64,000 nt of DNA from Cynocephalus volans (lineage: Eukaryota; Chordata; Mammalia; Dermoptera; Cynocephalidae). The notes below the pieces were generated by a model that searched no databases, was not told where the DNA came from, and saw nothing but the letters and a program-made list of their open reading frames with translations. A program made the translations under genes and the position numbers. Location: positions 180,038,071 to 180,102,070 of the forward strand of contig NC_084462.1 in assembly GCF_027409185.1 (NCBI RefSeq), read 5' to 3'. This document shows, piece after piece, positions 24,120 to 35,144 of this stretch (its first letter is position 1; each line of letters begins with the position of its first letter).

Positions 24120-25095
24120 GATGTGTGGATGTTTGGGCCTACAGGTGCCTCTGCAGGGCTTGGGGGTGGGAGAAGGTGCAGCCCACCAGGCCCTTCTCCC
24201 CTCTCCTCTCAAATCAGCACTGGCCTTAATCAGATTCATTCTGCAGTCCCCCCCCCCCCCAGCAGCAAAAAGAAGATGGGTGGCCTCCAGAGTCTTTGGC
24301 AAGGCTATGCTCTGGGCCTCTCCCTTGGCTCCTGTCAGTGTGGGCATGACTTATGTGGCTGCCTTGGTCCCTGCCTCTCCAGCTTGGGGGGATTCATTTC
24401 CCTGTCTCTAGAGGGAGGGGGAAGCTGAGGCTGGTGGGCAGCAGTGGGGAGAGTGACACAGGCTGGAGCCCCGTGTGTTTGCCAGGGTGGGGCTGCGTCC
24501 CTGAAGGGGCACCAATTGCTGCAGGCGAGGGTCCCCATGAGCGCCTCTGCAGAGACCCATCCGCAGGGTGGCTCACATTAGTATTCACTGCACAGGAGCT
24601 TGCAAAGGAATGACTCACATACTGGTTGACTAATTTGAAAGTAAGCTGTTTTCGCTGCAAGTAGGAAGGTTCAGTGAATCTTAAAAACTAAGTGACGGAG
24701 ATTTTATTCCTTGTTCTAGACCTTTCCTTCGGCTGGGAGGGTGGCTCTGCTCTGTTTATGACAATAACCATGTCTTTTGTTAGCTCACCTGCCACAGCCG
24801 CGGTTGGGGAATTGCGGGCAAATTAGGACTTGACGTCTGGGCTTGCTGAGCACTCACAGGCTGTGTGACATCAGCAATTCATTTAACCCCCTGGGACAGC
24901 GGGGACAGCATCCTAATGAGGACAGATCCCCAAAGAATGTAGCCTCCCACCCCCAAACCCCCAAAACACACATTCATTGGGATGGGGACCGCGGCGCAGG
25001 TTGCATGTCTGCTGTGCAACATAACCCCTGCCTTGTGAGGTACTCGTGAGTGTTTCCCTGTACGTTCCCCAACGTGGGGCTTACGGTGTGAGGGG
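24120..25095. other. Intergenic; AP-1-containing block 24590-24770
   Basis: 24590-24770 is unique and AT-rich, with tgactca at 24611-24617 and a second tgacta nearby. A poly-C run of about 13 sits near 24247-24260. No gene. Confidence 0.4.
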
Positions 25096-25099
25096 GAGG

Positions 25100-25200
25100 A
25101 TTATAGTCAGGTAGCCAAGAGGCACAGAGAGGTTAGGTCATTCACCCGAGGTCATGCGGCTGCTGTGTGTGTAGGAGTCTGGATGACAACCTAGGCTGCT
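25100..25200 (-). repeat. MIR SINE fragment
   Basis: gaggcacagagaggttaggtcattcacccgaggtcatgcggc is reverse MIR. Confidence 0.8.
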
Positions 25201-25204
25201 CGCT

Positions 25205-25900
25205 GCAGTTGGCCCTTCCCAGCTCAGTTCACCACCCTGAGTCAGATAGACGGACAACGGCTAGATCTTTTAAGCTGGAGAAGATGGCTTTTATCTTTTT
25301 CCTATGCGGGGGTGGGTCGCCCCTGAAGGGTCTCAGGCTGGGAAGTAAAGAGATCAGGTGTGAACACACTGCAGGAAGCAAGAGGGCTCTCAGGGAGGCG
25401 ATGGAGGTGGGGACGTTGGAAGCAGAAAGTGGCTGGGGCTGGGAAGTGGCAGAGGATGTGCCTTGGAGGTAGACCCAGCAGAACGCTGGCATGAATTGGG
25501 GAGGGGGTAAGGGGAAGAGGATCATGAAGTAAATAAACTCTTGAGATCCTGGATTGAATAGCTCACCTCCTGCAGGGCCCAGTCTCCCCTGAGAGATCTA
25601 CTTTAAATTGTCCACACCCTGTGGGCCACCCCCTCCCTCCCTGGCTGTACTTTTTTTCTGAGCACGTGTCATCCACCTGCAGCACAGACAAGGGAAGCCT
25701 TCCTGCAGCAAATCATTACCCTGAGCCTCCTCTTGGGCAGTTGCTCAGGATCAGAGGGTACATTGGAGACCCAGGGGAGAGTGACAGCTGTCACTTCCTC
25801 CTGCACCTTGGCCCAACTGACCTCAGGAAGGGAAGTCATGGAGGTGGTCCAGACCAGAGTGTGAATTCCTTGCACCGAGCTCTCAGGCTGCTGAGTGGGA
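25205..25900. other. Intergenic unique sequence
   Basis: No repeat, gene or motif cluster stands out. Confidence 0.4.
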
Positions 25901-25904
25901 TGCC

Positions 25905-26110
25905 CTTTGTTTGCTGCATGACTTTGGGAAAGCCAGCTAAATGTCCTGTGCCTCAGTTTCCTCATCTGCACACGAGAGTCGTAATAACCACTGGTCATTG
26001 TGTGGTTCTTATTCTTTGCATACATTAGCTCTTTCAGTGCTCATGGTAACCCACTTCTTCAAAGGTTGATGGATTAATACGTGTTGAGCAGTTGGAACGG
26101 GCACAGAGGA
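25905..26110 (+). repeat. MIR SINE
   Basis: tgcatgactttgggaaagcc, gtgcctcagtttcctcatctgcac and agaggaagtgcttgataaag give a near full-length MIR. Confidence 0.85.
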
Positions 26111-26134
26111 AGTGCTTGATAAAGGCTGGCTGTG

Positions 26135-26345
26135 CTGTTTCTTTTTGATTACTTGCTGTGTGTCTCTGTGTGAGCGGCACTGCCTCTCTGAGCACCAGCT
26201 GCTTCATCTGCAAAGTGGTGGTAATGATGGCCCCCGTTTCCCAGGGGATTCAGGAGCTCTTGATGAGGCAGCTCATAGGAGATGCTTGGCCTGGGGCCTG
26301 GCACCTTTTAAGTACTCCATTAGAGCTTGCTGTGCTGATTATCAT
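26135..26345 (+). repeat. MIR SINE, tandem neighbour
   Basis: A second MIR in the same orientation, immediately after the first: attacttgctgtgtgtctctgtg, cagctgcttcatctgcaaagtgg and cttggcctggggcctggcacc. Confidence 0.75.
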
Positions 26346-26349
26346 GCGG

Positions 26350-27220
26350 CAGCAGGGGGACTGGCACCCAGCCCGGGTGGCTCCCCCACCTTGCAGGGCT
26401 GGCCTCCTCTGCAGCCTGCTCACCTTCTCTGGGAAGCTGTTTCTCTCTGGCAGCAGAGGATGGGCAGAAAATTGAAAAACTTAGTGAAAGTAGTGTATTA
26501 CTTTCCCAGGGGCCCCTCCTCTCCTCCACTGAAACACAAGCCAGAGATAACATCCTCCCAAATAGGTTTACTGAAGTCAGCGCATTACAAGTGCGGACAC
26601 GCTTGCAGATAACAGAAGCCTGTGAGTTCTTAATATCCTGCCTGGCATGCGGGAGGAATAAATGAGGGACAGTGGCGAGACAGCCCTGACTGCAAATATT
26701 CCATTGCGTCCCTCGGCCATCCATCAGCCTTTGTGTCAGGCAGTGTCTTTGGCCCTGGGTTTGGGAAATATGGTCACCTTAGGGATGGAGTCAAATGCAT
26801 CCTTTCACAGATAGATCTGCTTAAAATTCATTAACTTAGACAACTCCACCAGAAGAAGCAATCAAGGACTTGAACTCTATAATCATGCTCCTCACACAGA
26901 TCTCTACCTTAGTGTCAGCTAGGCTAATAAAGGCTGTTTGGGTCCAACTGGGAGGTGAGCACACCCCGGAAGGGCAGACACAGAGGGCGCGGGACGAGGA
27001 GTCCAGCCATGATGTTCTGCAGTGAGCTTGGACCCATTTACTTCCTGATGCATTTGTCTCGTGAGAAAGTCATTCGTCACAGCAGCCAGGGCTGGGGGCC
27101 TGCTCAGTCCCTGTCGGGCGCCGGGCTGGAGCCAAGGTTGCAGAGAAACTGAGAGATGGTCCTGCTCCCAAGGAGCTGCAGTTAATCGAGGGGAGACAGG
27201 GACAGCGTCTGGGATCACTC
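26350..27220. other. Intergenic unique sequence
   Basis: 26500-26640 is A/T-richer with isolated CpGs (gtcagcgcattacaagtgcgg). No gene or repeat is assigned. Confidence 0.4.
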
Positions 27221-27224
27221 TTGG

Positions 27225-28165
27225 TGATCTCATCCTGCACGTGGCTGTAAATTTCACTCAGTCGCTAATGTGTCCTAAATTTATATCTGCAGCCGGGACC
27301 TCTCCCTTGAACCCCAGACCCTACTATCCAAATATCCTCTCAATGTCTCCATTGGGATGTCTAATGGGCATCTTAAACCTGCCCATGTCCAGTGCTCCTG
27401 GCAGCCAGCCCCCCTGCAACCAGCCCCAACTCACATTCTTCCAGCAGCTCCGGCTAGAGATGTGGGGGTACTCTTTGACTCCTCTCTTTCCCAAACACTC
27501 CACATCCAGCCTGTCAGGAAGTCCTGTGGGACCTACCTTCCAGGACAAGCCAGGCTCCAGTCACATCTCACAGCTCCCACCTGGCCTCCCTGCTCCTGCT
27601 TGTGCACCCAGCAGCTGGAGAAGTCCTATGCATGTGTGACCTAGCTTGGCCTCTCCTCTGTCCCAAGCCCGCCAAAGACTCCTGGGTCGCTCAGCCAAAC
27701 CCAAGTCCCTACGAAGACCTCTAAGGTCCTGGTGACCTCAAGTCCCTGTGCCCCTGACCTTGCCTCCTGTCACTCTCCACCTTCCTCATTCCATGGCCAG
27801 CCACACAGGCCTCCTGTTTGCTCTGGAAGTACCCAGGCCATGCTCCTGCCCCTGGGCCTTTGCACTTGCGGATTCCTGTCTGGATGCTCTTCCCCCAGAC
27901 AGCCTTGAGTCTATATCTGGAAGTGAGGCTTCCCTGATCCCCGTGTCTAGAATCTCACCTTCCCCTGGCACTTTGCACTAACACACAGTTCGCCTCCGTC
28001 ACCTTGTTTGCTGTCTGTCTCCACCAGCTGAATGTAAGAGCTAGAGTGGGGTATCTGTGTCGTCACTGCTGAGTGCCCAAGACCTTGCCTGGCACATGGT
28101 AGGCACTCGGGAAGTGTGCATGAATCAGTGAATGAATGAATAAATGAATGAATGAGTGAAACTCA
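27225..28165 (+). repeat. L2 LINE, RT C-terminus through 3' tail
   Basis: About 940 bp of sense L2, one of the longest copies here. Blocks in order: aaatttatatctgcagccggg, ttgggatgtctaatgggcatcttaaac, ctgggcctttgcacttgcgg, gatgctcttcccccagac, gaggcttccctgatcccc, tgcctggcacatggtaggc, then (tgaa)n. A 192-codon open frame at 27061-27639 overlaps decayed L2 RT sequence and is not a host gene. Confidence 0.9.
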
Positions 28166-28169
28166 GCTT

Positions 28170-29365
28170 TCCAGAGGGCTGCCCACCATTTGTCCCACCC
28201 CTCAGCTTGTTGGTCAGGCTCTCAGTTCCTTTCCAGTGTGGCTCTTCCATGGGGGACAACATCCCCTCCCCCTGACGAGATGGACGCTGACCCCTATCTG
28301 ACCTATCCCCACCTGCTGGCTGTGCCCCTTGTTATGGGTAGTGTGGGCACTGGCTAGACCACCCACCTGCCCCTGCCTACATTGCAGTAACAGTGATGTC
28401 CCCACAGGTGGCTTCTCATCTCAAAGACCTTCCTCCCTCCCTCTTCATGCTCCACATGTGTCAGTCCCTCTCCCATGCTTTCCTTCTGGAACCTTCCATT
28501 CAACTACTCTTCCAACCACCTGTCCCTCTGGACACCCCCATGACTGTCCTTGGAAAACCTCAACTCACACTTAAAACCCTCTTCTCTTCCCCCCCACCCC
28601 CCAGCATCAGCCCCCACCCAATGGCCCAGATGGAAATCTTCCCCCCACACCGAGCCTCCCTACCCCCCTCCTGCTCCCCTTCCTTCTGCCCCCTCCTCTG
28701 GAATCTGAGGGCCTCTGCTGCTTCTGAGCTCCAGGCAGCCTCCACTCCTGTCCATGCAGCCTGTGAGCCCCTCCCCAGGCACCAGGCAGGTGGGGCAGGG
28801 ACTGCGCACTGCAACTTGTCGGGTAGATAGAGCAGGTGCCAGAGGGTGGGGGTGGGGCCGGGGACTGGGCAGGGTGGACACCAGTGCTGACGCTGGAGTG
28901 ATGTGCTGGGGTAACGAGGTGCCACTCATGTGCTTGAAGAACCCCATTGACATGAGCAGGAGTACAACCCTGGGCCTCCCGGAAGCTTCTAGGCTGGGTG
29001 CCCTGTGCTCTCTGTTGATACAATTCAGTTCGATCCACTTAACAAACATTTGCCAGAGTGGGCTCGGGCCTGTGGGAGGCGCCCCTTTCACTCCACCCCT
29101 CCCTGCCCAACTGCTCCTCTGTCCTTTCTCCCTCCTCCTGCCCCTTCCTCCCTGCCTCCTCCTTCTCCCTCCTCCCCCTCTCTCCCTTCTCCTCCTCTGC
29201 CCCTTCTGGAAGCTTCTCCAGAGACCCCTTCCACCTCAGACTCTTAGAGTCTCTGTCCTGGCTACCATGCACCATGGCCCTGAGCACCCCACTCCTGGCT
29301 GCCCACTGTCTGTGGGCACCACCAATGGAGGGGACAAAGAAGAGGAAGGAGGCCATGCAAGCCTG
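28170..29365. other. Intergenic; C/T-rich tracts
   Basis: 28580-28700 and 29095-29215 are pyrimidine-rich. Long open frames there (for example 253 codons at 28754-29515) follow from base composition. No gene. Confidence 0.5.
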
Positions 29366-29369
29366 TTGG

Positions 29370-29640
29370 CCGTGCTAAGATGTCCCAGGAAAGGGGGACC
29401 CAGGCAGGGGAAACCGCCTGGGCAAAGGCACAGAGATGGGAGGCAGGGGTGGGCATCCCGGGTGACCAGAATTTGTGGGACTCAGAAGACAGCAACAACC
29501 AGGCCATGCACCTAATCAGTGGCTGCAGCCAGCTCTGCCTTAGATCACGCTCCTCTGACGGGGCACGCCTGCGGCCCATCTGAGAGATGAGGCCAGGGAC
29601 GTCCACGGGGGCTGAGAGTGGTGAACCTGGAATGTGGGGC
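29370..29640 (-). repeat. Possible L2 LINE fragment
   Basis: cctgggcaaaggcacagagatgggaggcagg resembles antisense L2 (aacagcaagtgcaaaggcc region), weakly preserved. Confidence 0.45.
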
Positions 29641-29744
29641 TAAGGATTGGGAGTGCTGGGAGCACCTGGGGGGAGCACCATGTCACTCATTTTTGTATCC
29701 CGCAGATGGGCCTCGCTCTGAGTCATGACAGTAATTAGGATGTT

Positions 29745-29935
29745 CAACCCCAGCCTCATGCTTACCACGTGCCGGGCATGTCTGCATGCGTATAAACGCC
29801 CCGATTCTCCCCAGAGCCCTCTGAGGGACAGCTGCTCTATTCCCATGTCACAGAGAGGGAAATGAAGGCACAGGGAGGTTTAGTAACCTGGCTGAGGTCA
29901 CACAGCACAGCAGGGGTTCAATCCTTAGGAGAAGG
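29745..29935 (-). repeat. MIR SINE
   Basis: Near full length in reverse: catgcttaccacgtgccgggc, cccatgtcacagagagggaaatgaaggcac, gctgaggtcacacagcacagc and gttcaatcc. Confidence 0.85.
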
Positions 29936-30084
29936 TGACCCACAAATGTCTGTGGTACTGTTGAAAGTGAGTGTGACCAGAGCCAGGCTCTGGGCCAGTG
30001 GTGCCGGGGCGGGAACCCATGGCTCTCCTCTTCCCAGCTTGTCCCTTGGCCTGATGACGGGGAGAAATGACTTCTCTTGGCTGA

Positions 30085-30245
30085 GTGTATTCATTTATTT
30101 ATCCATCTGCTCATTCACTCATTCATTTATTCATCAAGCACTAACCAAACACCAAAGCTCCAGGGATTCATGGATAACTTAGACACGGCTCCTGTCCTCA
30201 CTGACATTGCCACCCAGCAGCAAGAAGACATCTAGACGGTGCTTC
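30085..30245 (-). repeat. L2 LINE 3' end
   Basis: A cattcactcattcatttattcatcaagcac tail repeat, then ccagggattcatgg and cacggctcctgtcctcactg. Confidence 0.75.
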
Positions 30246-30249
30246 CCAA

Positions 30250-31840
30250 AAAGCAGAGGGCATGGTGGGGGGGTGGTCCCCTGAGGCCCCATAGGCAGGA
30301 GGATGAGGCTGGCCGAGGGAGCTCAGTGCTAAACCACCTGCCGGGAACACAGACATCCTGCCGCCCAAAGTCATCTGCCTCCGATTTTGTTTTCCCTTCT
30401 GTCCTCTTTCATACCCACTTCTAATTTATCTGGCTGCTCTGGTGTCACTTCCTAAGCCCCCTAAAGCCTCTGCAGAATGAAGTGGGGATAAACAACATGA
30501 ATGACGTCAGAGATGTTGTGTCGGGTCGGCCAGGTCTGCCCTCGTCCCTGCCACGTCTGCCCGGAGGGTGATCAGAGAAGCTTCGAGGACTTCATCGTTC
30601 TGAGATTTAATTTTTCAGGAGCCTCTGAGGCTGAGATTGTGTTCCCCTCTACCGTTCCCTCCTCTGTCCCCCAAAGTCCTCCAAACCAAATACAAAAATA
30701 AAGTGTGTGGGGGCTCATCTGAAATTGTCGACCAGGGGTGTTCAGCCTTGAAACACTGGGCTCCGTGTCCACCGCCTCTGTGAGTCACTCTTCATCATCA
30801 AGATGAAAAGTGAGTTTGTTCATCTTCTCCGCATTTTTGTCCTTTGTTCTAAAGCGTTTTGCCTTCCACTGTTCCCGAATAAAAATAGTCACTTGACCCT
30901 GAGTTGAAAGCCAGGGGGCCCTCCCTGCCCCTGCCAACCTCCTCGCCCCTGCCAACCTCCCCGGCTCTCTTGTGGAGGCAGGGCAACTTGCAACACTGCT
31001 TCCCATTTCTTTCCAGATTTTTCTAAAAGATGAGGGTTCTAAACTCTGCCTGTTGATAAAACTGAGCACCTACCCATCCTTCCTAACAGAGGTGGGTGCT
31101 GTGGGGCGAGGGATCTCGGGGAACTACAATGTGGCCTGTTGGCAGATTCAGGGAGAGCCAGGTCATGGAGAGGACCCCATCTTTTGCAGTCCAATACCAT
31201 GGATACTCCCTTAAAAAACCTCCCTCTATTGAAAGTCCCTTCCCTAGTGATTTTATCACGAAGCATCTCTCAAATCAACATATCTTCAAAAACACATTCA
31301 TAAACATGACATCCAAAGACCCAAAAGAGGGCCCACATCACTGGCAATCCGATGAGTAGAGCCCGGCTGTTTAGTCAAGGGCTGGATGGAGTTGGTGGAC
31401 GCACCCGTTCAGCGCTGCCATCGCGCCGACATGTTCAGCCACGTCCGACGTCCAGGCAAGCTCTGTGTTGCCCCATCATCCCGGGAGATTGGGAAAACGA
31501 CCTTGAAGGCAGCAGTCTTTGATCTGCCCCTGTGACTGTGCCGGGAATGTGCTTTCTGCTGGACTGGCTGGGGTCAGCCACACTCTCCGTTCAGTAGCAA
31601 AACCCTCTGCCGCTGCTCCTTTCAAATGTGCATGACCGGCTTGTAAATGTCACTGCCAGGGGCTGTTTTCTTGCAGTGGCTGCTCAGAGTTTTGCTGTTT
31701 GGGAAACTACCCAAGTTTTATCAAGCACTGGGTTCATTTTGCAAGGATGAAATCCAGATTTAAACCAGCATTCAAGAACACCCTCTACTTTTGAGGTGGC
31801 TGCGGCTAGCTCTGGTCCTCTTCCTTGAGGGCTGGGGAAT
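30250..31840. other. Intergenic unique sequence
   Basis: Contains a short direct repeat of gcccctgccaacctcc at 30927-30960. 31340-31560 keeps CpGs (cgcaccc, catcgcgccgacatg, ccacgtccgacgtcc). No gene is supported. Confidence 0.4.
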
Positions 31841-31844
31841 GGCT

Positions 31845-32530
31845 CTAATATATCTAGCACATACCCAGCCCTGCGTGCCAGGCCCCATTCCAGGCGCCAT
31901 GCAGCAATGAACTCATCCAGCTCTCACAAGCATCCCAGGAGCTAGTTTTTACATTGAGGTGAAATTCGCATAACGTGAAATTAACCATCCGAAAGATCTG
32001 GTGACATTCAGGACATTCACAATGTTGTGTAGCCATCACCTCTATCTAGTTCCAAAAAATTTTTATCACCCCAAAGGAGACCCACTAAAGAGTCAATCCC
32101 CATTCCTCCCTTCTTCCAACCACTAATTTACTTTCTGTCTCTGTGAATTTGCCTATTCTGGACATTTCACATAAATAGAATCATATATGTGGTCTTTTGT
32201 GTTTGGCATCTTTCGCTTAACATGATGTTTTCAAGGCGTGTCCATGTTGTGGCCTGTATAAGATCCCATTCTGTTTCATGGCCAGATAATATTCCATTGC
32301 ATGGATAGACCTCACTTTGTTTATCCCTTCATCCATCAATGGAGACTTGGATTGCTGCCACCTTTTGGCTATTCTGTTGTAAATCATGCAGCTATGAGCA
32401 TACGTGAACATGTAACAGTTTGGAGGCTATTTTTTATTATCCGCATTCCACAAATGAGAAAACTGAGGCCTGGAGACGTTTAGCAACTTGTCCTACCCGT
32501 GTGGGACTGGAGAGTTTTGGTGTCGGGGTC
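31845..32530 (-). repeat. MIR SINE split by an L1 insertion
   Basis: The left half, 31845-31948 (atatctagcacatacc...catcccaggagctag), and the right half, from 32432 (attatccgcattccacaaatgagaaaactgagg), join to a normal reverse MIR. The L1 between them carries a target duplication, so the L1 is the younger insertion. Confidence 0.8.
31949..32425 (-). mobile_element. L1 LINE 3' end (antisense), nested in MIR
   Basis: Antisense L1: ttgaggtgaaattcgcataacgtg, agccatcacctctatctag, gacatttcacataaatagaatc, ccagataatattccattgcatgg and ccaccttttggctattc. The flanking 15-16-bp imperfect duplication is 31937-31951 and 32421-32436. Confidence 0.9.
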
Positions 32531-32789
32531 ACTGCCAAGACAAGGGCTACAGCCACGTGACTCTGACTGTCCTCCTCATATGCATCAGATTTTTCCCGCC
32601 TTCATGCAGCCTTTCACTCCACGTGCCCTGTTTTTAATCCATGATCTTTGTTCCCAGTAGAAACATCATTGAAGACTTAGTGCATATTGAAAGGTAAACC
32701 AATGACGTTCGTAGACTTTCCAAATCCTATCTTGTCAGTGCTCTCTTGTGTGTCTCTGTGTGTGACCTGTGTCTCGTGATGGGAGGCAA
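32531..32789. other. Intergenic unique sequence
   Basis: A short gap between repeats; nothing recognised. Confidence 0.4.
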
Positions 32790-32910
32790 TGACTGCGGTA
32801 ATAACATCAGGTGTGTACACAGCACATAACAGGTGCTGGGCCCTGTCTCAGTCGTTTAAATGCATTAATTTGTCTAACCCTCCCAATAACCCTGTGTGTG
32901 GGTGTGTCTG
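32790..32910 (-). repeat. MIR SINE fragment
   Basis: cagcacataacaggtgctgggcc, then taaatgcattaatttgtctaaccctcccaataaccctgtg, is reverse MIR. Confidence 0.8.
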
Positions 32911-33224
32911 ATGGCTCTTGCAGCAGACCCTCAGATGGGGATTCGTGTGCAAGTTCATGACCAAGGAAGGGCTCCCAGGGATGAGGGACGGGGAAGGCGA
33001 GGAAGCCAGTCAGGGGTCATCCCACACACACCCAGGGCTCAGCGTCTGCCCCAGAGGAGGCCAGGGAGTCACACAGCACAGTCTGGGGCCAGGGGACATA
33101 AATTCCCAGGCAGTTCAGGCTCCTTTGGGTGGAGGGAGGTTTCCTGAGGAAGTGTTGTAAGTGCTGCCTACTGGAAGAAAGGACCAGCAAAGGGGACAGG
33201 GAGAGGACATGGAATGGCAACGCA

Positions 33225-33335
33225 ATCTGCGGCATCTGGCAGATACTCCCATTTTCTACTTGGGGAAGCTGAGGCACAGATTACACAGCTCCCACAAGGT
33301 CACACAGCTGCTGAGGCGCAGGGCTGGGAGGGGGC
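33225..33335 (-). repeat. MIR SINE fragment
   Basis: ctacttggggaagctgaggcacagattacacagctcccacaaggtcacacagctgctgagg is reverse MIR. Confidence 0.8.
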
Positions 33336-33361
33336 AGCTGCGGCTGGGAGGGGGCAGCTGC
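33322..33361. repeat. Perfect 20-bp tandem duplication
   Basis: Two identical copies of ggctgggagggggcagctgc (33322-33341 and 33342-33361), at the edge of the MIR. Confidence 0.95.
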
Positions 33362-33750
33362 AGCTGGAAGTGGACCGTTTGTGGGAGTTGGGGACTTTGT
33401 GGGGGGAGCCCCAAGTTTGAAAGACACTGGACCGCAAGATGAGAAACTCATTTTTCAGAAGCCATGAGGGTTGTGTAGGTCCCGGCACCCTGAGTGCCAG
33501 AAGCTGCTCCCCTCTAGGCCAGGGCCACCTGAACAGCATGTGACCGCGACAGCCTTTGAGCGCTTGTGACTCAGCACCTTAGAAGGGCAGTTTCACAACC
33601 TCCCTCCCTGGGCTGAGGCTAAGACACATCGGTGTCCCCTGCTGCCAGCCCCACCCCCCCAGGGCTGTGGCTGGTGGTCCCTTCCCTGGGCTGCGGAAGC
33701 TCAGAAGGCTCGGTGCTCCCAGAAAAGCTTTTCAGCCTCTGGTGGCCTAA

Positions 33751-33905
33751 TTTGTTTCTTTAACAGCTTTATTGAGATAGAGTTTATATATCACAAAGAT
33801 CACCCATTTTAAGAGCATAATTCAATAGTGTTTAGTGAATTTACAGAATTGTATAGCCATTACCACAATCTAATTTTAGAACATTTCCATCGCCAGAAGG
33901 AAACA
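33751..33905 (-). repeat. L1 LINE 3' UTR fragment
   Basis: agctttattgagatagagtttatatatcacaaagatcacccattttaag and gtatagccattaccacaatctaattttagaacatttccatc are antisense L1. Confidence 0.85.
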
Positions 33906-33939
33906 TTGTGCCCTCCTAATTTATTTGTGTATGTGTGGG

Positions 33940-33960
33940 TTTTTTTTTTTTTTTTTTTTT
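33940..33960. repeat. 21-base T homopolymer
   Basis: A pure T run after atgtgtggg. No SINE body follows, so its origin is unclear; it may be slippage in an L1-derived tract. Confidence 0.85.
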
Positions 33961-34054
33961 GTATCTTCACTGCTGGGGGCTCTCCTCCCCACTCTGAACA
34001 ACAACAGACCCCCGGTGAGCACTTTGTCCCCCGCAGCGTCTGTTCTAAGGGCTT

Positions 34055-34160
34055 TCCCAGCACACATTGACTCATCTGTCAGGGAAGCCACCTGGAGCAG
34101 GTCCTCGTATCATCTCCCTCTTACAGCCAAGGATGCTGAGGCAGAAAGCAGCTGAGCCAC
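34055..34160 (-). repeat. MIR SINE fragment
   Basis: catctccctcttacagccaaggatgctgaggcagaaagcagctgagcc is reverse MIR. Confidence 0.6.
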
Positions 34161-34161
34161 C

Positions 34162-35141
34162 TGCTGCAGTGGGTTGAATAGTGACCCCCAAAACCCATGT
34201 CAATGTCCTAACCCCCAGAACATGGAACGTGACCTTATTTGGAAAAGGGTCTTTGCAGATGAAATTAAGTTAAAGGTCTCCAGATCAGATCATCCTGGTT
34301 TATCCACATGGGCCCTAAAACCAATGACAAGTGGGCAAATAAACAAAGACCCCCCCAGATGAGGACAGCGAAGGCTACTGGTTCAGAGCTCGCTACAGCA
34401 GGGGCGTCAGCACCACCACTCACATTTGGCAGAGACTCAGGCAGGAAGGGGCGTGGGGAAGCGTCCTAGTGGGGACAGGGAGGGCTTCAGTGTGCCCTGG
34501 TTGGAAGCTGTTGGTCTAGGGAGCGGAAGGCAGCTCCCTACGAGTGGGGCATCTTATGGGATTGGTTGGGGAGCATATTTGGCTTTCTCTGGCTGGCCCT
34601 AAGTTTGAAGCGGGGACAAAAATTAGGGAACCTGTCAGTTATTAATCAAGTCCTGGCCATTTGGGGCAGATTGGTGCAGGAGTTATGGTTTAGCTTCCTG
34701 GACTGTCACTAGAAATAGCCATCGGGCCGTCTGCAGGTCTGACTTATGGCACATGGGCTTCCTGACCTGTTTATTTTAGATGGGGGGGCTGGTATTCTGG
34801 GCAAATTGCTACAGGTTGTGGGTCAGAGTTCCATTTTTATATATGGTCTAATGGTCCTTTTGTATATTCAGTCTCCCACAACTGTCCTTAGACACATGGA
34901 GGAGAGGAACAGGCCCTGTGAAGGTGGAGGCAGGGATTGGAGCGATGCTGCTGTGAGCCAAGGAAAGGATGGGGCACCCGAAGCTGGACAGGCATGGGAG
35001 GGCACCCCTCTATCTAGAGCCTTCAAGGGAGCTCAGCCCTCCGCCTTGATCTTGGACTTCTGTCCTCCAGAACCGTGAGACAATAAATTTTGTTGTTTGA
35101 AGCCATCAAGTTGAGGTAACTTGTATGGGGGCCACAGGAAA
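34162..35141 (+). mobile_element. MLT1-type MaLR solo LTR, interrupted
   Basis: Left part: gcagtgggttgaatagtgacccccaaaa, cctaacccccagaacatgg, gaccttatttggaaaagggtctttgcagatg and gccctaaaaccaatgacaag. Right part: tgtccttagacacatggagg, gattggagcgatgctgctgtgagccaagg and cttggacttctgtcctccagaaccgtgagacaataaatttt. Together these give a full LTR once 34332-34880 is removed. Confidence 0.9.
34332..34880. mobile_element. Unclassified ~550-bp insertion inside the MLT1 LTR
   Basis: It interrupts the MLT1 sequence acaag/tgtcctta. A near-duplicate flank acaag (34327-34331) and acaac (34878-34882) suggests a 5-bp target duplication. The insert begins tgggcaaataa. It contains ggcaaattgctacaggttgtgggtcagagttcc but no motif I can tie to a named family. 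It may be a lineage-specific solo LTR. Confidence 0.55.
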
Positions 35142-35144
35142 CTT

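Noticed and set aside
27061..27639. 192-codon open frame
   Set aside because: Much of it overlaps decayed L2 reverse-transcriptase sequence; it is not a host gene.
33940..33960. T-run as the tail of an antisense SINE
   Set aside because: The sequence to the right has no tRNA-, 7SL- or 5S-derived head, so no SINE can be claimed.
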